Made by a program: the position numbers and the translations under genes
The notes under the pieces: model-generated
Told to the model about the DNA's origin: nothing
The model's input: only the letters and a program-made list of their open reading frames with translations
The model's database searches: none
Shown: in pieces, positions 1-6,969 of the stretch
Layout: every line of letters starts with the position of its first letter
Numbering within the stretch: position 1 is the first letter of the stretch
NCBI GenBank assembly: GCA_036940085.1
Contig: JALLBK010000530.1
Span: 1-11,137 of the forward strand
DNA length: 11,137 nt
DNA from: Discostella pseudostelligera
Taxonomy: Eukaryota; Bacillariophyta; Thalassiosirophyceae; Thalassiosirales; Thalassiosiraceae
Reading direction: 5' to 3'

Positions 1-24
1 AAGAGACCTTCTTGGTGGATCTTT

Positions 25-60
25 TGTCACCCGCCACAATGTCTTTATGTCTCCCGCCAC
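25..60. repeat. 13-bp near-direct repeat
   Basis: The unit tgtcacccgccac at 25-37 recurs as tgtctcccgccac at 48-60, with one mismatch and a 23-bp offset. A related ctacccgactaccc string follows at 64-77. Its position upstream of a gene would suit a paired protein-binding site, but that is inference from spacing alone. Confidence 0.4.
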
Positions 61-250
61 TATCTACCCGACTACCCACACATCGGTCACGATTATGTTA
101 TTTTTGTCCACGCACTCGGGTAATCGGAAGCCCGGGTAGACTAAGAAAGAAAAATAACTAATACGACAGTTTTAGCACACACATACAACTACCCGGCGAT
201 AGCGCGATCATAAAGTCGGAACATCGATTTACCTTAATTTGGGTTCTACA

Positions 251-276
251 CATCATCATCATCATCATCATCATCA
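251..276. repeat. (CAT)8 microsatellite in the 5' UTR
   Basis: Eight uninterrupted CAT units plus a partial one end seven bases before the ATG at 283. The tract is non-coding in the forward gene. It is likely length-variable between strains. Confidence 0.95.
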
Positions 277-282
277 AACAAA

Positions 283-1029
283 ATGACTCAAAGACGCTTC
301 CGCCTAATATCCCTGTTGTTGCTCTTATTGAATGTACCTTCACCCACCACTGCCTCCACGGGCAGGGTGGAAAGCCAATGTACCAACTTCACCTTTCCCG
401 ATGGTGGCGGCGTCCGCGAGTTGTGCTACTCGGGCGGAATCGTCGGTCCTTCGCCTATGGTGATGGATCTTCCAAATGGAACTGAAGTCATCTCATACAC
501 TGGTAAATCCTCGGAAACGTACTATTTCGAAGGCGACTTGGAAGGACTCATCACCGAGATCCAGTGGGAGGAGGCCGTCTCAAAAGTAGACTGCAACGCT
601 ACCGCCACCATGGGAAATACGACAATGGAATGTTCGAGCTGCGCTCTTTGCGATGACGGAACAAGTGTGTCTGCAGACTGCAACAATCTTGATCAAGGTA
701 AGATCATGAGGTTTTCACTTTGTGGTATGTTAATCGTCCTAGGAGACGCATAGCGAATATGTAGCTCACACACACGATCCGAATTCTTCACTCTCTCTGT
801 AATTCAATGCGCAGGTCGGAGTGTGGCGTGCGGAGAATATTCCATGGTCTCTTTTATCCCTGACTCTCAAGAAGTAGTATCTTTCTTCCCTTTCTTGTCG
901 TCCTTCAAATACACGGCGCAGGGAGGAGGATCGCCCAGCAGTGGAGCGGCGCTCTCATCCCTCCTTCATACGGGTGGTTGGGTGGCAGCTGCTACCGGAG
1001 GTACAATCATCATCTTATTTGCCCTTTAA
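283..1029 (+). CDS. Secreted Cys-rich protein, possibly GPI-anchored (two exons)
   Basis: Exons 283-697 and 815-1029 join in phase 1 to give 209 residues. Residues 1-25 form a signal peptide: basic MTQRRFR, then a leucine-rich core, then a small-residue cleavage region. The mature part has eight cysteines (33, 48, 104, 117, 120, 123, 133, 144). Five of them fall in a compact cluster, C-x2-C-x2-C-x9-C-x10-C, followed by a GR-x-V-x-C string that I associate with secreted diatom proteins of unknown function. There are four N-glycosylation sequons (N35, N65, N105, N112). The last ~17 residues are hydrophobic after a Gly/Ser-rich stretch (175-185), which suits a GPI-attachment signal or a single membrane anchor. 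The likely location is the cell surface or frustule-associated wall. The start is the only ATG that gives the signal peptide. The biochemical function is not known to me. Confidence 0.75.
698..814 (+). other. Intron 1 of the secreted-protein gene
   Basis: 117-nt GT-AG intron with donor CAAG/GTAAGA and acceptor ATGCGCAG/GT. It splits a glycine codon (phase 1). The downstream frame continues the cysteine cluster, with C144 coming just after the junction, which supports the splice. Its length is a multiple of three, but it carries an in-frame TAG at 751-753. Retention would therefore end the protein at 156 residues, without the C-terminal anchor. Confidence 0.85.
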
Positions 1030-1435
1030 CCGTATGGTTCTTGTTCGAAGTCATCGACAAAGGAAATCGTCTTACGACGAGTGTTCTCGTGCAGATCTAA
1101 TTAATAAATAGTTAATGATAGTTGGAGTATTACTTTCTATTTTTTCTTTGATCGATAACAACGTTTTCAGCGACGGAAACAGAACATAGGCTAGATTTCC
1201 ATTTATTGGTTTTGCCGTTAGAAATTCGAGTAATCATGGGCTTGGATAAGCTGCTGTTACTACCACCACGACCACCGACCACATTGCTGCTGCTTCTGCT
1301 GCTGCATCTGCTGCTGCTATGGATTTGATGTATTCTTACCATCTAGATTTCACAATGTACGAATAACCTCGAGGCCACGAGCTCTTTCTGAACTCGATCA
1401 ACACCCATCCTACCGGCTACCGAGGAAAATAAGAA
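1030..1435. other. 3' flank of the secreted-protein gene with AATAAA and a CTG-rich tract
   Basis: An AATAAA at 1103-1108, 74 nt after the stop codon, could be the polyadenylation signal. An imperfect CTG/TGC tract occupies 1285-1319. The reverse-strand open frame across it (1130-1342) is serine-rich only because of this repeat and shows no domain, so I do not call it a gene. Confidence 0.5.
1285..1319. repeat. Imperfect (CTG)n tract
   Basis: About eleven TGC-type triplets with two interruptions (TTC and ATC) in non-coding sequence. It is an ordinary triplet microsatellite. Confidence 0.85.
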
Positions 1436-1739
1436 TTGGTTTGGCTTCCATTAGGTCCGACATCATTGTGCTTCATACTTTGCAATAGTTTGTTTGATAC
1501 TGAACTAAGCTTTTTCGGCAATTCATTGCATCAATCACCGTGGCATACCCTACGCATTGGGACGGAAAAATTGCATGTACTGCTGTCGATTCAATGTCGG
1601 TCACGACAAAAGGTCCCCCATAAGATTTACCAATCCCAAAAAATTAGTTGGGAAAATGGTGTTTGTCGGTATTGTTCCATCGAGGTGGGGCTATTTTGGT
1701 TTGATTAGTAAATCTGAATTCGCCGTCCTCGTCCATTGA
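1436..1739 (+). pseudogene. Possible decayed transposase fragment
   Basis: Two overlapping open frames (1436-1708 and about 1509-1739) have a less repetitive composition than their surroundings. One contains a run of basic residues around a CMYC motif (about 1569-1580), then KRS and RFT. The other frame contains a second C-x2-C motif (CRYCSIEVGL, about 1655-1684). The first frame ends in an FAVLVH string. The order C-x2-C, basic stretch, C-x2-C, hydrophobic, F-x(n)-H resembles the C-terminal zinc ribbon of piggyBac-like transposases. Reading it that way requires frameshifts and a lost cysteine. There is no DDE catalytic core and no terminal repeats that I can see. This could easily be chance; I keep it only as a candidate remnant. 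Confidence 0.2.
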
Positions 1740-3007
1740 CGGCGTCGGATTATGTAACGCCCCCCTGATTTGATCCAATCGTTAAATTACTGATGGCTGA
1801 CACATCGGAGTATTGCATATTTTGTAGGAGATACAACTCCATAAACTTTCGAAGGCATGAATCGGCAAGTTCGACATGTTACATGTTCAAACTTGGGACT
1901 TTTGGCTTTTGGCAAGAGCATCAATGATATGGGAATACATGTCATTGGTCAATATAAAATCGGTGTCCCTGCCATCATCTATTCAAGTGTGAATATGTTC
2001 TAATGCCGCAAATAGACGGTGTGCTGTAGCTTCATCCTCCTCGAGTTGCGCTGTTGATTAATTCTGAAGGTGACGAATGTTATTTTTATAGATAGTGGTG
2101 TTGTTGTTGTTGCCACCGAAGTGATATGGTCATTCTGATTTGCCTCAAGAGAGAGTTGTGTAGTTCGTCGTGCCGCAGATTCGCTAATGATCCTGGTGGA
2201 ATGTTGCCTTGGTCTATGATGGTACTGATTCGCCTCGCGGCGCTGATTATTTACTGGCTGTTCTGTTCGGTCTGGAGGTCGGTTTGATAATTGTTTCTTT
2301 TTGCTCATTCCACTTTCATGATAATTTCTTCGGCACCCACTAACATTAAAATTGCTGAGTGTACAACATGAACTCCTCCAGACTGTGTACTTATTCTCAT
2401 TCGAACGTTCGCAATTATGGGTCAATTGTCGGCTACTGCTACTACTGCATCCACAGCTGTTCTCGGGATACGTTGCTGAGAATAATCGTCGAAAGATTGA
2501 TGAAGACGATGCGCCACTGCAGCAATTTTGTACCTTCAAATGCCACAGGGTTGCTGATGAAGGTCGAGAGTTTGGCAGATGGCCAAGGTAGAGATCGACG
2601 AACGGCGTCGGAGGAGGTGGCAGCAGCACCGTCATTGAAATTTCTGCTTGATAATCTGGATGGCACGGAGCGGTAGTTCGGCCTGCGGCAATTAGGATGC
2701 AGTAGATGCCTCGGCGCTACTGAGCATGGACGACCGAGCATCTCTGCGGCTGCGGTGGCTTTCATGGTTAGTAGCCAAAATACTGGCAAAATACCAGCTA
2801 TGTCTCGGAGTAGATTATTTATTAATTCCGCTGTACCATTGAATCTACTTTTGGCGGGAAATTCTGAGAGAAATACTGTCTGTCCGCTCACCGTCCCCTC
2901 CTCAACCACAACCATCCAACAAACAAACACTGGCTGCAGCCTGCAGCCTGCAGCTGCAGCACATCTCTGCACATTCACCATGCCCATAAAATAAATACAC
3001 ATCAACA
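1740..3007. other. Intergenic region with no convincing gene; UTP6 promoter at its right end
   Basis: Several open frames cross this stretch on both strands, including 2000-2635 (-) at 211 codons, 2442-3008 (-) at 188 codons and 2359-2676 (+) at 105 codons. They overlap one another, are rich in Ser, Asn, Gln and Arg or in Cys-Ala runs from simple sequence, and show no domain. The least implausible is a subsegment of the 2000-2635 (-) frame that starts MSKKKQLSN and reads like the disordered start of a nuclear protein. It stops at 2000 with no continuation I can identify. The last few hundred bases must hold the UTP6 promoter and 5' UTR. Confidence 0.5.
2934..2960. repeat. Tandem CTGCAGC repeat just upstream of UTP6
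   Basis: Three CTGCAGC units and a final TGCAGC stand in tandem, ending 47 nt before the UTP6 start codon. Each unit contains the palindrome CTGCAG, so the tract can fold back on itself. It probably lies in the 5' UTR. Whether it has a regulatory role is unknown. Confidence 0.85.
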
Positions 3008-5365
3008 ATGGCCGAACAAGTCCAAGCCATCCTCGAGCGTATGGTTCCCTACCTCAAGGACCTACGCAATCGCAATCTCTTCTCCTCTGATGAAATTAAA
3101 TTAATCGTCGAGCGTCGACGCCGGTCGGAATATTTGCTCCAGCGTCGTTCTCAACCCCAAATGTCTGATTATTTGCGCTACGTTGAAGATGAAATCCAAT
3201 TGGAGCGGTTGCGCAAATTACGGAAGGAGAAGGTGTTGACCATGATTCGCAATGAAGAGAGGGAGAAGAAGAGGAGGATGAACATGCGTGGTAGCACTGA
3301 TGATGGCAATGATGATGATGAAAAGAAGGCCTCATCGTACCAAATCTCCGGACCAGGCGATTCTCACATCCTCTCACACATTCACTTCTTGTATCAACGC
3401 ACCCTCAAGAAATTCCACTATCCATTGGATGTATTACTCAACTATGCAGAGTTTTCCAAGGAAGTAAAGTCATTTCATATGCTAAGCCGTGTCTATGCAA
3501 TGGGGATGCAGCATCATCCTCGTGTGGCGGGTGTGTGGATTGAGGCGGCGAGTTTTGAATATTTTGGGTATGTTGCTCAGGATTATGAAAGTAATAAGGA
3601 GGATGGTGGTAGTAATAGTCATCGTAGTAGAGGTGGGGAAGTAGCAGGTGGAGAAGTGCATTCCAAAGTTGTGGGGAGCAGTATCAAGAATGCACGTGTG
3701 TTGATGCAACGGGGACTACGCATAAATAAGTCCAGTACTGAATTGTGGTTGCAATATTTTGCATTGGAATTGCATTATGTTCAGAAGTTACGTGGGCGGA
3801 AGGAGATTTTGGAGAGCGTGAAGAATGGTAGTGGATTATTGACAATGCCTTACGACGACAACTTTACTGAGAAGGAGGTGGATGATGATAGTAGGATCGT
3901 CGTGGCGGGAGGTGATGAAGCAGAGAGTGAACAGCAAAGGATACCCACAACGCTATTACCATGTCAAGTCATCTACAAAAATGCCATCCTGGCCATACCC
4001 AGCGATATTCAATTCCGCTTACGCTTTGTCGAGGCATGCCGAATGTTCCCAGACACATCCGGATTGGAGGCAATTATCATGACAAGCATTACTAAAGATT
4101 TTGGAACAAGTGTCGAAGGATGGGTAGCACGGATTTCGTATGCCGACGAACAATTGAAGAACAGAAAGAAGGTTGATACGAAGAAGAATGAAGAGGGATT
4201 TTTGTGTAGGAAAGTCGAGGATGATGAGGATGGTGAGAGTATTGGCCGGCCGATGAAAAAGGCTCGCGTCAACAAAGAGATGAATGAATCGAACATTGAT
4301 CCAGCGCTAGATTTGCTGCAACAGGCAATGGATGCGGTACCGAGCCCTACACTCTATTTGGAAGGCGCACGTTTCCTTCGTATGCGCATCCAAGGCCTAC
4401 TTGAGCATACTAAGGAAGATACAGATAATGTTTCGTATCTTATTGTACAAGGCGAAGATGCCAACGGAGCGGCACAGCGTCATATCAACCTCTTGGAGGA
4501 GATGTACGAATGTGCCATGAAAAAGAATCTATCATGTACCACTTTGACATTAGATCATGTTGACTTTCTCCTGAGCATCGAACAGTTCAGTAAGGCAGAG
4601 CAGCTACTGAGCATAACGATAGCATCCATGGCAGATGTCGATGCTAGTCTTTGGCTCCGTTGGGCAGAGATTTCGAGACAATTGGAAGGAGCACTGCAAT
4701 CAACAACCTCGTCCATAACCATTCTTCGTCGGGCCTTGAAACGCACACCACTTCATGATCGACATGCTCACATTTTGATATTAACCGAGTTGATGCAACA
4801 ATTGATGATGCAACCATCGTCGCGGAAGACAAATGATGAATTGCAATCGTTGTTTCAGAAGTTGATATTATTGTCACAAGGATTGAGTTACTTGCCAGCT
4901 TCATCATCCAAGGAAAAGGAGCTGGAAGATGGTAAAAGCAAGGAGTCGGAAAGGATGGTGAATATTGCCTCGACGGTCCTAGCATTTTTCAATTACACAA
5001 TACTCAGCATTCCTGATGACGAGAATTCCATTCGATCAATCTACACGAGTCTGCTCTATCACTCCAACTACGGCAACTCTTGCAACGGAAAGACACAAGA
5101 CGAGCTGCTTGACATGAAATCATTTTTTGATGCTTGCATTCGATATGAAAAGGGGAAACGGCACTATTGTTCAACTTCTGCTGGAGCTGGTGCTGGGTCT
5201 GCGATAACGAAGAAGAAAGTTTGGAAGGAGGAAAAGAAGGCCCGGCAGATTAGGCTCAACAAGTTGTATACCGCGGCAATTGGGTTCTTTTCAAGTGGTG
5301 GCGGTTGGCGTGATGCTGTGAACAGATTTCAAAGAGATCTTGATGATCTCAAGTGCGGACTTTAA
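3008..5365 (+). CDS. UTP6: U3 snoRNA-associated protein 6, SSU processome subunit
   Basis: A single 785-codon exon. UTP6 is a nucleolar subunit of the UTP-B part of the SSU processome, which acts with U3 snoRNA in early cleavage of pre-18S rRNA. Residues 1-85 match the family's N-terminal domain: VQAILERMVPYL, LFSSDEIKLIVERR, and an SDYLRYVEDEIQLERLRKLR helix. HAT repeats follow at about 122-265 (HFLYQRTLKKF; VWIEAASFEYFG; NARVLMQRGLRIN; LWLQYFALELHYV), at 318-350 (VIYKNAILAIPSD) and around 430-460. Further helical repeats run to the end, including LWLRWAEI near residue 549. It is longer than the yeast (about 440) and human (about 597) proteins because of acidic or basic low-complexity inserts near 95-110, 193-222, 280-315 and 385-425. 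The last of these holds a KKAR nuclear-localisation-like patch. The first ATG already begins the conserved domain, which fixes the start. Confidence 0.93.
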   Translation: MAEQVQAILERMVPYLKDLRNRNLFSSDEIKLIVERRRRSEYLLQRRSQPQMSDYLRYVEDEIQLERLRKLRKEKVLTMIRNEEREKKRRMNMRGSTDDGNDDDEKKASSYQISGPGDSHILSHIHFLYQRTLKKFHYPLDVLLNYAEFSKEVKSFHMLSRVYAMGMQHHPRVAGVWIEAASFEYFGYVAQDYESNKEDGGSNSHRSRGGEVAGGEVHSKVVGSSIKNARVLMQRGLRINKSSTELWLQYFALELHYVQKLRGRKEILESVKNGSGLLTMPYDDNFTEKEVDDDSRIVVAGGDEAESEQQRIPTTLLPCQVIYKNAILAIPSDIQFRLRFVEACRMFPDTSGLEAIIMTSITKDFGTSVEGWVARISYADEQLKNRKKVDTKKNEEGFLCRKVEDDEDGESIGRPMKKARVNKEMNESNIDPALDLLQQAMDAVPSPTLYLEGARFLRMRIQGLLEHTKEDTDNVSYLIVQGEDANGAAQRHINLLEEMYECAMKKNLSCTTLTLDHVDFLLSIEQFSKAEQLLSITIASMADVDASLWLRWAEISRQLEGALQSTTSSITILRRALKRTPLHDRHAHILILTELMQQLMMQPSSRKTNDELQSLFQKLILLSQGLSYLPASSSKEKELEDGKSKESERMVNIASTVLAFFNYTILSIPDDENSIRSIYTSLLYHSNYGNSCNGKTQDELLDMKSFFDACIRYEKGKRHYCSTSAGAGAGSAITKKKVWKEEKKARQIRLNKLYTAAIGFFSSGGGWRDAVNRFQRDLDDLKCGL

Positions 5366-5858
5366 TAATGGTATTGATTGAATAATAGACATGTGGTATC
5401 TCGAAAAATTGTCGATGATGTTCATGTGATGTTCCGATGTGCACGATGAGTAACATGGATATTCATTGAGTTACAGATCATACTTCATCTTGGACGTTGG
5501 ACGCCAAACATGATATGAGTATGAATAACTCCTATCTCGTCAGTCCATCTTCTCTCCTCTATCTCCTATCCCGCTATCGATTTGGTAGATTGACGATAAC
5601 TTCAGAATCTCCAGAAGATATGGACGACAAATAAGAGTACTACGTACAAACGTGCTACCACACACCCAGCACCAACAGAATCATCCTCTCAGCTGACGCC
5701 TTCTGGAAAACACACAAGACATGCAAATACTACGGCCACTCACACACAGCGCCTACCCCACAATCTCCACACTCCAAAATCTTGGTCTCGGCATTCGGCA
5801 TCACAAAAGCACTCAGCCTACACATCCGCAATGGTATCCTCAGAAGCCACTCTAACCT
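5366..5858. other. Intergenic region between UTP6 and the convergent candidate gene
   Basis: No gene is firmly supported. There is no AATAAA close to the UTP6 stop; the first clear forward one is at 5945-5950. From about 5640 onward the forward strand is markedly A/C-rich and poor in G. The reverse strand of 5730-5855 holds a short open frame ending in a Cys-rich string (ECGDCGVGAVCEWP). This is noted as an oddity, not called as a gene. Confidence 0.4.
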
Positions 5859-6199
5859 TCACTCATCCTCAACACCAAACGATACCACTTGCACCACCAA
5901 CACCCCTCCACTCAACGCCACATAGATGACGTAGTTCCCACTAAAATAAAAAAGGTAACCATAGCATATTATTGGTAGCCATCATCTTCTTCTCATCATC
6001 TCTCGGTCTGGAAACTGAACCTCGGAGCGAGACGCCCATCCACCACTCCACCTAGCATTCGAACTGGTTCTTCGACGTATTGGGATAAATCGACGCGAAA
6101 CAAATTATGTCGTACTTCGCACAAATTGTGGTCACTTTGTCCTTTAAGTTCAAGCAGACAGTATCTTTCTCCATATTTGTCTCCACACGTCATCGCCAT
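5859..6199 (-). CDS. Small unrecognised protein, tentative two-exon model with a C-terminal hydrophobic segment
   Basis: Without splicing the frame from ATG 6199 ends at TGA 5996 after 67 residues (begins MAMTCGDKYGERYCLLELKG). The sequence is of mixed composition, not low complexity. A pyrimidine-rich tract ending in TTTTAG at about 5963-5941 (reverse strand) looks like a 3' splice site. Joining exon 1 (6199-6021) to exon 2 (5940-5859) gives an 80-nt intron, close in size to the other introns here, and an 86-residue product. Its last 26 residues are GNYVIYVALSGGVLVVQVV followed by an acidic tail, which would be a tail anchor. The only donor in the right phase, AG/GTTCAG, is weak, so the join is uncertain. 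I recognise no family; the LLELKG string recalls Ctf8, but the rest does not follow it. An in-frame TGA five codons upstream supports ATG 6199 as the start unless there is an upstream exon. Confidence 0.35.
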
Positions 6200-6480
6200 T
6201 CGCCAGAAGTGTCATGTGTGAGTGCCACATTACCAGTATCTCAATCACCAATCACATAGGAGTAGCAAGTATGGTAGCACAACATCACACATCATTATGC
6301 ACAACAACAACACATGGTTCAATGGTCACCAAAATAGATGATCGTGACCATGCATGGTGGACACTACAACTACAACATGCATCTGCTGCGCCTCTCCTAC
6401 AAATTTATTATTTTTTAGGTTTAATCTTTTCTGCGCCGCCGCCGCCAACAAAACAAATAAGACCAAACGATACCCCAGCG
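6200..6480. promoter_or_regulatory. Divergent intergenic region
   Basis: This 281-bp region separates the candidate reverse gene from ATG 6481 of the ATPase gene and would have to carry both promoters. The forward frame stays open from 6214 to 6481, so an N-terminal extension of up to 89 residues cannot be excluded. That extension is His/Thr-rich and ends in a hydrophobic LLQIYYFLGLIF stretch followed by prolines. It contains CAA/ACA-rich runs and a short GCC repeat (about 6435-6446), which suits a 5' UTR better. Confidence 0.4.
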
Positions 6481-6948
6481 ATGTCTGCGGCATCTGCCTC
6501 TATTCGTTCCATTCCATCGCCGCACGGGCACGGGGGAACATCCCTGTTCAATAAACTGCAACACTTCGTACATGGAAGTGATGGCGGTAGTATGGTCAAG
6601 GCTGCTGAGATGACCTCAGTTCGCGATTGCGACATGAATGTCCCACTTCGGATGTGGGTTCAACACGAAACACACCGGTTGGTGTCAATGCAACAGATGA
6701 CGAACTGTCCCGATCAAATATCATTGCTCAAAAATCAAGCCCTCGTACGTCAAATAACGGTGGCATTATGTGCAGCTGAGCTGATGCGGCATGCTTCGAG
6801 ACTGTCCAGGCACACAAATAATAAATCAGCACCTCCAGATCCAGAGTCACCACTGTTACCGTCGAACCAATGCAGCATTGATAATTTTGTTGTCCATGTT
6901 TCAAGGAAATTTCAAGCACACGGAACCTCTACGCGACCAGCACGATGA
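6481..6948 (+). CDS. Kinase-like N-terminal segment of the ATPase gene, ended by an in-frame TGA
   Basis: This frame gives 155 residues from ATG 6481 (MSAASASIRS) to TGA 6946-6948, and it is the same frame as the ATPase that resumes at 6949. The segment VPLRMWVQHETHRLV, then ALVRQITVALCAAELMRH, then LLPSN and DNFVVHV follows the order of the N-terminal half of the kinase-like domain found before such AAA ATPases. In that reading, DNFVV stands where a kinase catalytic loop would be. I see no glycine loop, catalytic lysine or HRD, so kinase activity is unlikely. It may be the true N-terminus joined to the ATPase by an unrecognised intron (for example 6898-6960, GTTTCA...TCGAG, 63 nt, poor splice sites). 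It may also be cut off by a real nonsense codon, or be an upstream open frame. Confidence 0.5.
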   Translation: MSAASASIRSIPSPHGHGGTSLFNKLQHFVHGSDGGSMVKAAEMTSVRDCDMNVPLRMWVQHETHRLVSMQQMTNCPDQISLLKNQALVRQITVALCAAELMRHASRLSRHTNNKSAPPDPESPLLPSNQCSIDNFVVHVSRKFQAHGTSTRPAR

Positions 6949-6969
6949 AACGATATCGAGGGCGTCAGC

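Larger units (their letters stand above)
1..282 (+). promoter_or_regulatory. 5' flank and 5' UTR of the secreted-protein gene
   Basis: No coding sequence is supported here. The stretch lies directly upstream of the start codon at 283 and should hold the promoter and 5' UTR. Two features stand out: a 13-bp near-direct repeat at 25-37 and 48-60, and a CAT tract ending seven bases before the start codon. I see no clear TATA box placed to decide a transcription start. The reverse-strand open frame through the CAT tract encodes only a methionine run and is not a gene. Confidence 0.4.

Noticed and set aside
158..343. Reverse-strand open frame with a methionine run
   Set aside because: It is the complement of the CAT microsatellite and overlaps the signal-peptide exon.
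2000..2635. 211-codon reverse-strand open frame
   Set aside because: It is rich in Ser, Asn, Gln, Arg and Thr from simple sequence, has no domain, and overlaps other equally open frames on both strands. Kept only as a remark in the intergenic entry.
2359..2676. 105-codon forward open frame
   Set aside because: Its last 60 codons look somewhat protein-like, but it has no family resemblance, no continuing exon, and it overlaps the reverse frames.
2442..3008. 188-codon reverse-strand open frame ending next to the UTP6 start
   Set aside because: It covers the CTGCAGC tract and the UTP6 leader, has Ala/Cys runs created by the repeat, and shows no recognisable domain.
5996..6199. Identification of the small reverse-strand protein as Ctf8
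   Set aside because: Only the LLELKG string is similar; the conserved IGHHxLxGK motif expected after it is absent.
6745..6968. Intron from GTACGT (6745) to CAG (6968) as a way to remove the in-frame TGA
   Set aside because: The donor is good, but this would delete the RQITVALCAAEL and DNFVV motifs and break codon phase.
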